A DNA stretch of 64,000 nt from Marinobacter xestospongiae (GTDB lineage Bacteria > Pseudomonadota > Gammaproteobacteria > Pseudomonadales > Oleiphilaceae): positions 62,001 to 126,000 of the forward strand of contig NZ_JAKZAK010000013.1 in NCBI RefSeq assembly GCF_023156385.1. Direction: 5' to 3'. This document shows, piece after piece, positions 45,443-55,026 of the stretch. Numbering within the stretch: position 1 is the first letter of the stretch; each line of letters begins with the position of its first letter. The notes under the pieces were generated by a model. The model did no database searches, was not told the DNA's origin, and saw nothing but the letters and a program-made list of their open reading frames with translations. A program made the translations under genes and the position numbers.

Positions 45443-46729
45443 ATGAACGACAGCACCATCATCAAGCCGCGCCCGGGAGCCAAGCAGGTTCCCACCTCCG
45501 CACCGGAAGCGGCCGCTGCACCAGACCAAACGGTGATGGCCGATGCCGCTTCGGCAACGCCTTCCTACAGCCGTTTCAAGTTGCCGGAGACCAGTCTGGG
45601 AGCTGTGTGCGACCAGGCCTCAAGGCTGCTGTCCCTGGCCGTTCGGTTACTGGGCGCGGCCCGGGTTGATGACGTCGCCGACCTCCGTCGTCAGTGCATG
45701 GATTTGGTTCGCGAGTACCAGGCCAATCTGAAAGCCGCAAACCTGACACCGGATACGGTGGAAACTGCGTCCTACTGTGTCTGCGCGTTGATTGACGAGA
45801 TTGTACTGAACAGTGAGTGGGGGCAGAGCGGGCATTGGGCGGCGCATTCGCTGTTGTCTGAGTTCCATTCCCAGACCTGGTCCGGTACGCATTTTTTCGA
45901 CCTGGTTGCTGGCGCCCGGCGCACCACCAATACCGAAGTGATGATGCTGCAGTACCTCTGCCTGTCGCTGGGCTTCAAGGGCAAGTACCGGGTTGAGGAA
46001 CGGGGCCAGGAAGAACTCGATACCCTGCGGGATTGCCTCTATCACGAGATCTGCGCCAAACATGGCCGCTTTGCCACGCCCTTTGAAAAGTCCTGGGAGC
46101 AGAAGATTGAGTCTGGCCCCGGCGTTACCCGGGGTGTGCCAGTCTGGGTTGGGGCGTCCGTTTGTGCAGTGGTGCTGTTACTGTTCTATCTGGGTTTTTC
46201 CCACACCCTCGATTCCAGCTCGGAGCCGGTACTGGAGGCGATGAACCAGCTGGCAATCCCGGCTGTTCAGGAGCCGACCGGCAACGCCAACCCGAATCAG
46301 GCGAATTATCTGCGCCGTATCCTCCAGACCGAGATCGATAAGGGGCTGGTTGAGCTGGATGCAGAGGACAATGGCCGCGTTACCTTGCGCATTGGCAACG
46401 AGTCGCTGTTTGAGTCCGGCGGCTCTGAGTTGCGTGAGGACACCCTGCCATTAATGAACAAGATTGCCCGGGCACTGGAATCCACGGAAGGCTCCGTGAT
46501 GGTGACTGGTCATACCGACAATCAGCCCATATCCACCTCCCGCTACCCCTCCAACTGGCACCTGTCGTTGGCTCGTGCCACCGCCGTGTCGGATGAATTG
46601 GCCGGTGCCGCCAATCTGGAGGGCCGGTTGTGGCCGGAAGGTCGTGGGGAGGCTGAGCCCCGGTTCGACAATGCCACGGCAGAGAACCGGGCCCGCAACC
46701 GACGCGTGGAAATCAGTCTGATTCCCTGA
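45443..46729 (+). CDS. tssL: TssL with C-terminal OmpA-like peptidoglycan-binding domain
   Basis: Inner-membrane T6SS subunit. AGGGA precedes the ATG; 428 residues. The cytoplasmic DotU/TssL domain lies at about 50-225, and the membrane helix at about 232-255 (VWVGASVCAVVLLLFYLGFSHTL). The periplasmic OmpA/Pal domain at about 300-428 has GHTDNQPISTSRYPSNWHLSLARA and the ENRARNRRVEI ending. The extended form binds the cell wall directly, so no separate TagL is needed. The N-terminal 45 residues are Ala/Pro-rich and probably unstructured. Confidence 0.95.
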   Translation: MNDSTIIKPRPGAKQVPTSAPEAAAAPDQTVMADAASATPSYSRFKLPETSLGAVCDQASRLLSLAVRLLGAARVDDVADLRRQCMDLVREYQANLKAANLTPDTVETASYCVCALIDEIVLNSEWGQSGHWAAHSLLSEFHSQTWSGTHFFDLVAGARRTTNTEVMMLQYLCLSLGFKGKYRVEERGQEELDTLRDCLYHEICAKHGRFATPFEKSWEQKIESGPGVTRGVPVWVGASVCAVVLLLFYLGFSHTLDSSSEPVLEAMNQLAIPAVQEPTGNANPNQANYLRRILQTEIDKGLVELDAEDNGRVTLRIGNESLFESGGSELREDTLPLMNKIARALESTEGSVMVTGHTDNQPISTSRYPSNWHLSLARATAVSDELAGAANLEGRLWPEGRGEAEPRFDNATAENRARNRRVEISLIP

Positions 46730-46761
46730 GACCCATGACGGAGTATTTGAGGTAAAACCCT

Positions 46762-49700
46762 ATGGCATGGATTCGCCGGATGCTGTCCAAGATTACGCTG
46801 CGAGCCCTTTTTATTCTGTTGGGCTTCGTTGCGCTCGTTATTCTGGTCTGGTTTGGTGGCCCGTTGCTGGCTATTGCCGACTGGAAGCCGTTTGAGTCCG
46901 TGCTGGCCCGGGTGACGTTCCTGCTGCTGCTGGTGATTTCCTACTTGGCGATTCAGTTGTGGCGGACCCGTCGGGAGCGCAAGGACAACGAACGGGTAGT
47001 CAGCGAAATGATGGCCTCCGAGGAAGGGGATGAGCTGTTGCGGGAGGAGCTGGAAACCCAGCGCAATAACCTGCGTAAAGCACTCGCCCTGGTCCGTAAG
47101 TGGAAGCCGGGTCGCTTCCGCTCTGTCTATGAGTTGCCCTGGTACATGATTGTGGGGGCGCCGGGGTCTGGCAAGTCCACGGCGTTGCTCAATTCTGGCC
47201 TGGAGTTTCCGCTGAAGAGCGAGATGGGGCTGGATTCGGTCAAGGGCGTGGGTGGTACCCGCTATTGTGACTGGTGGTTTACCAACCGGGCGGTCATTAT
47301 CGATACCGCCGGCCGCTACACCACTCAGGAGTCTGGCGACAAGCGTGATGCCAAAGGCTGGAATGCGTTCCTGGGCCTGCTGAAGAAGTACCGTTCACGC
47401 CAGCCCATCAATGGTGTCATTGTAGCTGTGAGTGTGGCGGATCTGCTGGAGCAGACGCCGACCGAGCAGGCGCTGCACGCCCGGGCGATCAAACAGCGGG
47501 TTCAGGAGCTGAAAAACCGCCTTGGCGTGGTGTTTCCGGTCTATGTGATGCTAACCAAGTTCGACCTGCTGGACGGCTTTGTTGATACCTTCGGCATGCT
47601 GTCCGAGCAGGAGCGGGAAGACGTGCTCGGGCTGACCTTCGAGCTGGATTCGGTCAAGGACCCCGAGCGTCTGCCGGTGGTGTTCGACGAGGAGTTCAAC
47701 CAGTTGCTAGGACGGCTCAGCCACTTCCTGCTCCATCGTTTGCAGCAGGAGCGGGCCCCGGATACCCGCCGTCGTGTCTATGAGTTCCCCAAACAGGTCG
47801 CCCTGCTCAAGGCGCCGTTGTGGAATCTGCTCAAAGACGTGTTCTTCCCCTCCGCCTACGAGGAAGTACCGTTGCTGCGAGGGGTGTACATGGTGTCCTC
47901 CGAGCAGGGGCAGCCGGCGTTCGACAAGGTCTCTGGCCTGGTCGATCAGCAGTTCAAGCTTCAAACTCCGAAAGAAAAACGCGATCTGCGGGGCGTCCCC
48001 GACGATGGTTTCTTCCAGCGCAAGCTGTTTGACCAGATCATCTTTTCCGAGCATGGCCTGGCGGTGACCGACCGCAGCAAGGCCAAGCAGATGACTCTGA
48101 CCCGCCGGATTGCCTTTGCCGCCATGGCGGTGCTGACGGTGGGGCTGGCAACTGCCTGGTACCTGGACTATGCCAAGGCGCGGGATTCCATTGACCAGTT
48201 CGCTGCCCGCACTGAGTCTCTGGATCAGCACCTCGAAAAGGTGCCGGAGGAGGCCGACTGGCTGGTGCTGGAAGGGCTGCTGGACGAATCCGCCCAACTG
48301 GTTGGCGGTGAGGCGGAAACCGCCATGCCGGGGTTCTCGTCGTTGGGTTATTTCCAGGTCCAGGGCCTGCGTCAGGCTGCCGAAGGCGTGCATGGCCGGG
48401 TGATGCAGTACCGTTTGGGCGGCACCCTGAAGCGGACGCTGGAAGAGGACATCCGGCTTCACCTCGACAACCCGGAATACCTGTACGAGGCCCTCAAGAG
48501 CTACCTGATGATGGGGGACCGCAGTCGCTACAACGAGCAGCAGGTGGCGCTGTGGCTGGAGTATCTGCTGAGCCAGCAGTTGCCGGGCGAGATCAACCGG
48601 CCCCAGCGTGAGGCTCTGCTGGCCCATCTGCAGGACTACCTCGCCCTGGAGCAGCCTTTGCGGGTCTCGAACTCGCTGGTGGAGCAGGCGCGGAATGAGT
48701 TGACCGCTGTGCCTCTGGCGGAACGGGCTTACCAGCGCATCAAGATGGATGCCCAGGCCGCCGGTCTGCCGGAATTCCGACTGCCGATGGTGCTTGGCAC
48801 CGTGGCGTCGGAAGTGTTTGAGCGCCGTTCCGGCGAAAGCCTCCATGAGGGTATTCCGGCGCTGTACACCAAAGCTGGTTACCAGGGTGTGTTTGAGCCG
48901 GAGCGTGATCAGATCGTCAGTCACCTGCTTGAGGATTCCTGGGTTTATGGCGAGGACTCCAAGGACTATCGCAATCTGGATGAAGCTCGAATCAAGTCGC
49001 TGGTCGAGGACCAGTACTTCCGGGACTACATCTACACCTGGGAGTCGTTCCTGTCGGATCTGAAGATCCGTTCCTTCGGCAGTCCTGAGCAGGGGCGTTA
49101 CCTGACCAACCTGCTGAGTGGACCTGACGCTCCGCTTAACCGCCTGGTATCGGCGGTGAAGTACAACACCCAGCTGTCACTGGATACCGGTGATAACTCG
49201 GCCCAGATGGATGCCGCCAAGGATCAGGCGATGGATGAAGCTGCCCGTAAAAGCCGGGCCTTCGACCGACTCAACCGTCTGATGCCTCTGGCCGGTGAGG
49301 AGCCGCAGCAGACCACGCTGGTGGATGATGCCTTCAAGGTCATGCACAACATCAAGGAAGAGACCTTCCAGTCGCTGCAGGACAAGACACGCATCATGTC
49401 CCGATACTTTGCCGAACAGGCCAGCGGCGGTAACAACTTCCAGACCGTGTCCCGGGCGGATTTCAACGCTGCGGTCACCGGTTTCTATGCCACCGTCAGC
49501 AACACCCAGTCGTCCCACCTGGAGTCGATTGTTTCCGGCTTTGCCCGCGAGTCCCGGGGCCTGGTCCGCACGTCCGCGACCCAGAAGATCAATGGTCTCT
49601 GGCGTAACGAGGTCTACCGGGAATACAGTTCGGCGATTGCCGGGCTGTACCCGGTTGATCCGTCGGCGAGTGAAGAGATCAGCCTGGCCGACTTCAGCCA

Positions 49701-50271
49701 GTTCTTCGGCTACGGCGGCACGGTAGACAACTTCTTCCAGCAGTATGTGGCCGAGCATGTGGATACCTCCCGGACGCCCTGGAAACTGTCCACGGACCTG
49801 AACATTCGTGGTTCCAGTCTGCGCTTCTTCCAGCGGGCAAGCCGCATCCGGGAGGCCTTCTTTGTCGAGGGAACCAAGACCCTGCGGGTGCCGTTCTCAG
49901 TGCAGACGGTTTACCTGGACAACCGGGTCACCCAGTTCTCGTTTGAGGCAGGTGGTAGTGAACTGAATTACCGTCATGGACCGGCTCGTCGCCACCCGTT
50001 CGTGTGGCCTGGTGACACCAATGGTGGCGTGCGGGTTGCTGTCAATCCTGGCTCGACCTCGGATGCCGTGGTGCAGCGGTCTTTCCAGGGTGAATGGGCG
50101 CTGTTCCATATGCTGGATGCCTACGACGGCCTGTCCGGTGAAGGCCGTGAGCTGACCCTGGAAGTGATGCTGAGTGACTATCTGGCCCGCATCAAGGTCG
50201 AGCCGTCCTCTGTGAAACACCCCTTCCGTAGTGGGCTGGTCCAGAACTTCACTCTGCCGTCCCGGCTGTAG
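46762..50271 (+). CDS. tssM: T6SS membrane-complex protein TssM (IcmF)
   Basis: The large inner-membrane subunit (1169 residues). GAGGTAAAA precedes the ATG. Two helices lie near the N-terminus (about 12-35 and 48-68), and a cytoplasmic NTPase-like domain carries Walker A GAPGSGKST (about 131-140) and the motif IIDTAGRYTTQ. A third helix lies at about 450-470, and the large periplasmic part at about 475-1169 contacts TssJ. The Walker A motif is intact, unlike in some TssM proteins. Confidence 0.96.
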   Translation: MAWIRRMLSKITLRALFILLGFVALVILVWFGGPLLAIADWKPFESVLARVTFLLLLVISYLAIQLWRTRRERKDNERVVSEMMASEEGDELLREELETQRNNLRKALALVRKWKPGRFRSVYELPWYMIVGAPGSGKSTALLNSGLEFPLKSEMGLDSVKGVGGTRYCDWWFTNRAVIIDTAGRYTTQESGDKRDAKGWNAFLGLLKKYRSRQPINGVIVAVSVADLLEQTPTEQALHARAIKQRVQELKNRLGVVFPVYVMLTKFDLLDGFVDTFGMLSEQEREDVLGLTFELDSVKDPERLPVVFDEEFNQLLGRLSHFLLHRLQQERAPDTRRRVYEFPKQVALLKAPLWNLLKDVFFPSAYEEVPLLRGVYMVSSEQGQPAFDKVSGLVDQQFKLQTPKEKRDLRGVPDDGFFQRKLFDQIIFSEHGLAVTDRSKAKQMTLTRRIAFAAMAVLTVGLATAWYLDYAKARDSIDQFAARTESLDQHLEKVPEEADWLVLEGLLDESAQLVGGEAETAMPGFSSLGYFQVQGLRQAAEGVHGRVMQYRLGGTLKRTLEEDIRLHLDNPEYLYEALKSYLMMGDRSRYNEQQVALWLEYLLSQQLPGEINRPQREALLAHLQDYLALEQPLRVSNSLVEQARNELTAVPLAERAYQRIKMDAQAAGLPEFRLPMVLGTVASEVFERRSGESLHEGIPALYTKAGYQGVFEPERDQIVSHLLEDSWVYGEDSKDYRNLDEARIKSLVEDQYFRDYIYTWESFLSDLKIRSFGSPEQGRYLTNLLSGPDAPLNRLVSAVKYNTQLSLDTGDNSAQMDAAKDQAMDEAARKSRAFDRLNRLMPLAGEEPQQTTLVDDAFKVMHNIKEETFQSLQDKTRIMSRYFAEQASGGNNFQTVSRADFNAAVTGFYATVSNTQSSHLESIVSGFARESRGLVRTSATQKINGLWRNEVYREYSSAIAGLYPVDPSASEEISLADFSQFFGYGGTVDNFFQQYVAEHVDTSRTPWKLSTDLNIRGSSLRFFQRASRIREAFFVEGTKTLRVPFSVQTVYLDNRVTQFSFEAGGSELNYRHGPARRHPFVWPGDTNGGVRVAVNPGSTSDAVVQRSFQGEWALFHMLDAYDGLSGEGRELTLEVMLSDYLARIKVEPSSVKHPFRSGLVQNFTLPSRL

Positions 50272-50289
50272 CGCGAGGAGTATCGATTG

Positions 50290-50967
50290 ATGTGGGGATA
50301 CATGGGGAAAGTACCTGGACGTGGTGATTTTATCACCGTGGATGTCCGCCCCGATGTCCGGGACCTGTTCTTCGAGTGGTGCCAGGCATCCCTGGCCGTG
50401 AGCCGGGACCAGTTGGCGGACCGCTGGATGGATGCCTACCTGACATCACCGATCTGGCACTTTTGCGCAGCGCCGGGTGCGATTCTTGATGTGGGCCTGG
50501 TGGGCACCCTGATCCCGTCAGTGGATCGTGTCGGCCGCCATTTCCCGTTTCTGGTGGTTCGGGAGTTCAGCGGCCAGACCCTGGATGGCTGGCGTCAGCC
50601 GGAATGGGCCTCGGAGATGGAGGACTGCATCCTGGCGGTGCTGGACGATGGTTGGCAGGAAGAAAGCTGGCAGCAGCGCCTGGCCGAGGTGGCCGCCCCT
50701 GAGCCGTCACCCGCCACCATGAAGTGGCCCGCGGGGGAGGGCAATCTGGTATTTCCGTCCGCGGGCAGCGAGTCAGACTGGCTGCAGGCCATGTTGAAGA
50801 AAGATCGCCGTAACACGGTCTGGTGGACCCAGGGATCAGCGTTTGTCGAGCCTGTGACCCTGTTGACAGACGGGCTGCCAAAAATCGGCCAGTTTGTCTC
50901 AATGATGGTGGGCCAATGGCCCAGTCATGGCTGGCTGGAAGCCGAGTTCTACGGGGAGGGACGCTAG
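50290..50967 (+). CDS. tagF: T6SS accessory protein TagF
   Basis: A 225-residue TagF-domain protein (YMGKVPGRGDFIT ... WMDAYLTSPIWHFCAAPG). GAGGAG precedes the ATG at 50290; a TTG one codon earlier is not used. TagF represses T6SS assembly after translation, independently of the kinase, in P. aeruginosa. Here it sits between tssM and the phosphatase gene; in some species TagF and PppA are fused. Confidence 0.92.
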   Translation: MWGYMGKVPGRGDFITVDVRPDVRDLFFEWCQASLAVSRDQLADRWMDAYLTSPIWHFCAAPGAILDVGLVGTLIPSVDRVGRHFPFLVVREFSGQTLDGWRQPEWASEMEDCILAVLDDGWQEESWQQRLAEVAAPEPSPATMKWPAGEGNLVFPSAGSESDWLQAMLKKDRRNTVWWTQGSAFVEPVTLLTDGLPKIGQFVSMMVGQWPSHGWLEAEFYGEGR

Positions 50968-50969
50968 GC

Positions 50970-51755
50970 GTGCGATTGTCTTCAGCCCAGTTTACCCACA
51001 CGGGCGCCGTGCGGGATCACAATGAGGACGCGTTTCTGTCGTTTCCCGAGGACGGTCTCTGGGTGGTCGCCGATGGTATGGGCGGGCACCAGGCCGGCGA
51101 CGTAGCCAGTCAACTTATTTGCGACACCGTGACCTCTGAGCGTCTGCGACATGGTAACGCCCTCGCCAATGAGGATCTCAAACGGGCATTCCTGCTCGCC
51201 AATGAGCGGATTCGCCAGTATGGCGAGCAGCAGCACCCGGGCGCGACCATGGGGTCGACTCTGGTAGCGTTGAAGATCGTCGATGAGCGCTATCAGGTCT
51301 TGTGGATCGGTGACAGTCGGGCCTACCTGTTACGTAATGGTCGTCTGCAGCGTCTGTCCAGGGACCACAGTCAGGTGGCGGATTTGGTGGAGCAGGGGGT
51401 GTTGTCAGAAGAAGAGGCAGAGAGCCATCCGCTGTCAAATGTTATCACCCGGGCGCTGGGCGTTGAGGATGAGCCAGTGATTGATGTGGTTGAAGGTGAG
51501 GTATTGCCTGGTGACCGCTTCCTGTTGTGCACCGATGGCATCAGTAAGGAGTTTGAACTGCAGGAGCTTGAAGCCCTGCTTGCTGGCGAGCCGATCGATG
51601 ACATCAATCAGGCGATCCGTCACTCCGCGCTGGTCAAAGGCTGTCGGGATAACATCACCTCGATCATCGTACAGGTGGATCATCAGATGGCGTGGAACGA
51701 TCGCCCCGCCGTACAGGGGGATTCCACGCTGCCGCTGGGTCAGTGGAACGTGTAA
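50970..51755 (+). CDS. pppA: T6SS PP2C phosphatase PppA
   Basis: Reverses kinase action on TagH. A GTG start at 50970 with GGGGAGGG upstream gives 261 residues beginning with VRLSSAQFTHTGAVRDHNEDAFL. The upstream in-frame extension overlaps tagF and is rejected. PP2C metal-site motifs are complete: RDHNEDAF, VADGMGGHQAGD, IGDSRAYLL, CTDGI and the late GCRDNIT. It starts two bases after the tagF stop, so translation is probably coupled. Confidence 0.92.
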   Translation: MRLSSAQFTHTGAVRDHNEDAFLSFPEDGLWVVADGMGGHQAGDVASQLICDTVTSERLRHGNALANEDLKRAFLLANERIRQYGEQQHPGATMGSTLVALKIVDERYQVLWIGDSRAYLLRNGRLQRLSRDHSQVADLVEQGVLSEEEAESHPLSNVITRALGVEDEPVIDVVEGEVLPGDRFLLCTDGISKEFELQELEALLAGEPIDDINQAIRHSALVKGCRDNITSIIVQVDHQMAWNDRPAVQGDSTLPLGQWNV

Positions 51756-51787
51756 CGGACTATGAATGAAGTGGATGCAGGATTGCT

Positions 51788-52933
51788 ATGACCGACGTTG
51801 ATTCCCGCCTGTTGCCGTTTGAGGCCCTGCTGGCTGACATCTCAGAAGATGCACCTTGCGGTGATGACACCCGTGAGGATGCATCGCCGCTGTCGCCCTA
51901 TTTTACCCTCAAGGATGTGCGGAACCAGGCTCGTGCTCTGGAGCGGCAGGTGTTCTCTGATGAGGATCCGCCGCAGATCTCCCAGTGGCGTCAGTTATTG
52001 GATGATATCCCGCCGCTGCTGAAAAGCCGTTCCAAGGACCTTGAGTTTGTGGCCTGGCTGATTGAGGCCCTGTGTCGCGAATACGGCTTTGACGGGGTCA
52101 GGGAAGGTTTTGATCTGGCCCGTGAAATGATTGAACGCCACTGGGATCAGATCTACCCGTCACCGGATGAGGAAGGTCTGGATACCCGGATCTCGCCACT
52201 GGTTGGCCTTAATGGGGTCGATGGCGAGGGAACCCTGATTCGTCCCATCATTTCCGTGCCTTTGTTCTTCAGCAGCGACGGACACTATACCTTTGCCACC
52301 TGGCATGCCGAACAGGCCGCCGAGGTAGCGCGGCTAGATGAGGACAAGGCCGAAGCCCGTATTCGCAGTGGGTCGGTTTCACCGGAGGCGCTGGAAACCG
52401 CGGCCAAGGAAACACCGATTGAACACTTGGTGGCGATGCGGGTTGCCATTGAAGCTGCCAGCCAGTCCTTCGCTGCCCTGTCCGATGCCATGGACGAGGC
52501 CATGCACGGGGAGCCGCAGCCGACCACCAATATCCGTAAGGCGCTGGAACGCTGCCTGCTGATGCTCAACCACCACGCTGGTGAGCGTATTGATCAACAT
52601 CTGTCCCAGCAGGCGGATGAAGCTGCTGAGGCGGTTGCTGTGGAAGAAGCCGCCAGCGCGGACGGGGAAGCGCCGGTTGCAGAGGGCCGACGCAGTGTGG
52701 ATCCGGTCAAGGTGGCGATCGAGAGCCGTAAAGAAGCCCTCGAGCAGCTGCAGCGGTTATCTGATTTCTTTCTAAAGACTGAGCCGCATTCGCCGGTGTC
52801 CTATGCCATTACCCGGGCAGTTCGATGGAGCGAGCTGTCCTTGCCAGAACTTATGGAGGAGTTGATAGATGATGGCGGAGCCCGTGACGGGTTCTTCAAA
52901 CTAACCGGTGTGCCTGCCCCCGAGCGGGAATGA
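51788..52933 (+). CDS. tssA: T6SS protein TssA (ImpA-N domain)
   Basis: A 381-residue TssA that organises sheath priming at the baseplate or distal end. The ImpA N-terminal domain is at about residues 10-160 (PCGDDTREDASPLSPYFTLKDVRNQARALERQ). The C-terminal region is rich in Glu/Ala and ends in a helical motif (PLSYAITRAVRWSELSLPELMEEL-like). The length fits the short TssA class. Confidence 0.88.
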   Translation: MTDVDSRLLPFEALLADISEDAPCGDDTREDASPLSPYFTLKDVRNQARALERQVFSDEDPPQISQWRQLLDDIPPLLKSRSKDLEFVAWLIEALCREYGFDGVREGFDLAREMIERHWDQIYPSPDEEGLDTRISPLVGLNGVDGEGTLIRPIISVPLFFSSDGHYTFATWHAEQAAEVARLDEDKAEARIRSGSVSPEALETAAKETPIEHLVAMRVAIEAASQSFAALSDAMDEAMHGEPQPTTNIRKALERCLLMLNHHAGERIDQHLSQQADEAAEAVAVEEAASADGEAPVAEGRRSVDPVKVAIESRKEALEQLQRLSDFFLKTEPHSPVSYAITRAVRWSELSLPELMEELIDDGGARDGFFKLTGVPAPERE

Positions 52934-52975
52934 CCACTCGAAAACTAACAGTGACGCTCAACAGGAGACAGCGAC

Positions 52976-53485
52976 ATGGAAAGCATCCACAACAAACTGT
53001 CCCGGGTCCGCAAGCCCCGGGTACACATTACCTATGACGTAGAAACGGAAGGGGCCCTGGTCAAGAAAGAGCTGCCGTTTGTTGTCGGTGTCATGGGGGA
53101 TTTTTCCGGTAACAACAATACCGATCTGAAGCCGTTGAAGGATCGCCGCTTCATCCAGATCGACCGGGACAATTTTGACGACGTGCTGCGTCGTATGAGC
53201 CCGAAACTCAAGCTCAAGGTGAATAACAAGCTGGCGGATGACGATTCCCAGATGTCCGTTGAGCTGGCGTTCAATTCCATGGATGACTTTCAGCCGGCCG
53301 CGGTGGTCAATCAGGTAGAGCCTCTGCGACACCTGATGGAGACCCGTAACAAGCTGCGCGACCTGCTGACCAAAGTTGACCGGTCGGAAGAGCTGGAAGA
53401 GCTGCTGGAACGCGTACTGAATAACTCAGACGACCTGCAGGCGCTGAGTTCGGAACTGAATCGCACAGAGGAGGACAAGGAATGA
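52976..53485 (+). CDS. tssB: T6SS contractile sheath small subunit TssB
   Basis: Sheath protein VipA/TssB (169 residues): [23 protein letters not shown] near the N-terminus, and [17 protein letters not shown] and [22 protein letters not shown] in the middle. AGGAG precedes the ATG. The stop overlaps the tssC start by four bases. Confidence 0.96.
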   Translation: MESIHNKLSRVRKPRVHITYDVETEGALVKKELPFVVGVMGDFSGNNNTDLKPLKDRRFIQIDRDNFDDVLRRMSPKLKLKVNNKLADDDSQMSVELAFNSMDDFQPAAVVNQVEPLRHLMETRNKLRDLLTKVDRSEELEELLERVLNNSDDLQALSSELNRTEEDKE

Positions 53486-54978
53486 GTCTTGAAACCCAGG
53501 CTACGGACGCGGTTGTCGAAGAAGAAGGCGGAGCCCTCAGTCTTCTGGATCAGGCCATTGGTGCTACCAAGCAGACTGAGAGCAGTCGAGCGGAGGAGCT
53601 GATCCGCACTCTGGCTGAAGAGGCGATGAAGGGGACGGTGACCTGGAACAAGAACCTGACCATCACGTTCTCCCAGGCTATTACCCGCATTGACCAGATG
53701 ATTTCCAGCCAGCTGTCCGAGATCATGCATCAGGAAGAATTCCAGAAGCTGGAAGGTTCCTGGCGTGGCATGCACCACCTGGTGATGAACTCCGAAACCA
53801 GTGCCATGTTGAAGATCCGCGTGCTCAACCTGAGCAAGAAGGATCTTCATAAAGATCTGTCCAAGGCGGTGGAATTCGACCAGAGCCAGATCTTCAAGAA
53901 GATCTACGAGTCTGAGTTTGGCACCCCGGGCGGCGAACCATACGGTGTGATGATCGGTGACTATGAGTTCAGCAATCATCCGAATGACATCGAAACACTG
54001 GGCCTTATGTCCAACGTTGCGGCTGCCGGTTTCTGCCCGTTTGTGTCCGCCGGTGGATCCGGCCTGTTCGGTTTTGATAACTGGACCGAACTGTCCAAAC
54101 CACGGGATCTTGAGAAAGTGTTCGAGTCCCTCGAGTACACCAAGTGGCGCTCGTTCCGCGACAGTGAGGATTCCCGCTTTGTTACCCTGACCATGCCTCG
54201 TGTTTTGGCGCGCCTGCCTTACGGCCAATCCACCAAACCGGTGGAAGAATTTGGTTTTGAAGAGTTCGAAGTGGACCCTGAAACCGGTATGGCGGTGCGC
54301 CCCGAGCACGAAGATTACTGTTGGATGAACGCGTCCTACGTGATGGGCAGCCGAATGACCAACGCCTTTGCCAAGTATGGTTTCTGCACCGCCATCCGTG
54401 GTGCTGAGGGCGGCGGTAAAGTTGAGGGGCTGCCGGCCCATATCTTCCGCAGTGATGATGGTGATCCTGACTTGAAATGCCCGACTGAAATCGGCATCAC
54501 CGACCGTCGTGAGGCGGAGCTCAGCAAGCTTGGCTTCCTGCCACTGTGCCACTATAAGAATACCGATTACGCCGTGTTCTTCGGTGCCCAGAGTTGCCAG
54601 AAGCCAAAGATCTACGACAACCCGGATGCTACGGCTAATGCCGCCATCTCGGCCCGTCTGCCGTACATGATGGCCACCTCCCGCTTTGCCCATTACCTCA
54701 AGGTGATGGCTCGGGACAAGATTGGCTCCTTCATGGAGGCTGATGACGTTGAAAACTGGCTGAACCGCTGGATTCTCGGCTACGTTAATGCCTCCGAGGG
54801 CGGTGGTCAGGAAATCCGGGCCAAGTTCCCGCTGGCAGACGCCAAGGTCAAGGTGCGTGAGATCCCAGGTAGCCCGGGTTCCTACAACGCCATTGCCTGG
54901 TTGCGCCCCTGGCTGCAGATGGAGGAGCTCACTACCTCCCTGCGTCTGGTCGCAAAAATTCCAGAGATTGGCAACTAA
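53482..54978 (+). CDS. tssC: T6SS contractile sheath large subunit TssC
   Basis: Sheath protein VipB/TssC (498 residues). Hallmarks are [49 protein letters not shown], and the C-terminal [31 protein letters not shown] ... [22 protein letters not shown]. It overlaps tssB by four bases, giving coupled synthesis, and is followed by a GC-rich hairpin and a second, divergent TssC-like gene. Confidence 0.96.
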   Translation: MSLETQATDAVVEEEGGALSLLDQAIGATKQTESSRAEELIRTLAEEAMKGTVTWNKNLTITFSQAITRIDQMISSQLSEIMHQEEFQKLEGSWRGMHHLVMNSETSAMLKIRVLNLSKKDLHKDLSKAVEFDQSQIFKKIYESEFGTPGGEPYGVMIGDYEFSNHPNDIETLGLMSNVAAAGFCPFVSAGGSGLFGFDNWTELSKPRDLEKVFESLEYTKWRSFRDSEDSRFVTLTMPRVLARLPYGQSTKPVEEFGFEEFEVDPETGMAVRPEHEDYCWMNASYVMGSRMTNAFAKYGFCTAIRGAEGGGKVEGLPAHIFRSDDGDPDLKCPTEIGITDRREAELSKLGFLPLCHYKNTDYAVFFGAQSCQKPKIYDNPDATANAAISARLPYMMATSRFAHYLKVMARDKIGSFMEADDVENWLNRWILGYVNASEGGGQEIRAKFPLADAKVKVREIPGSPGSYNAIAWLRPWLQMEELTTSLRLVAKIPEIGN

Positions 54979-54980
54979 GA

Positions 54981-55014
54981 CCGTTTCCCGGGGCCCAGAT
55001 GGGCCCCGGGACGG
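54981..55014 (+). terminator. GC-rich hairpin between tssC and the second tssC
   Basis: CCGT / ACGG outside, CCCGGGGCCC / GGGCCCCGGG inside (10 bp), loop AGAT, no T-run. It may protect the tssBC mRNA end and lower expression of downstream genes. It is probably not a full terminator, since tssEFGH must be transcribed through it. Confidence 0.55.
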
Positions 55015-55026
55015 TTTGGAGTCCTC

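Noticed and set aside
50823..50969. 49-codon upstream extension of pppA
   Set aside because: It overlaps tagF in another frame; the GTG at 50970 has a strong GGGGAGGG site and matches the PP2C N-terminus.
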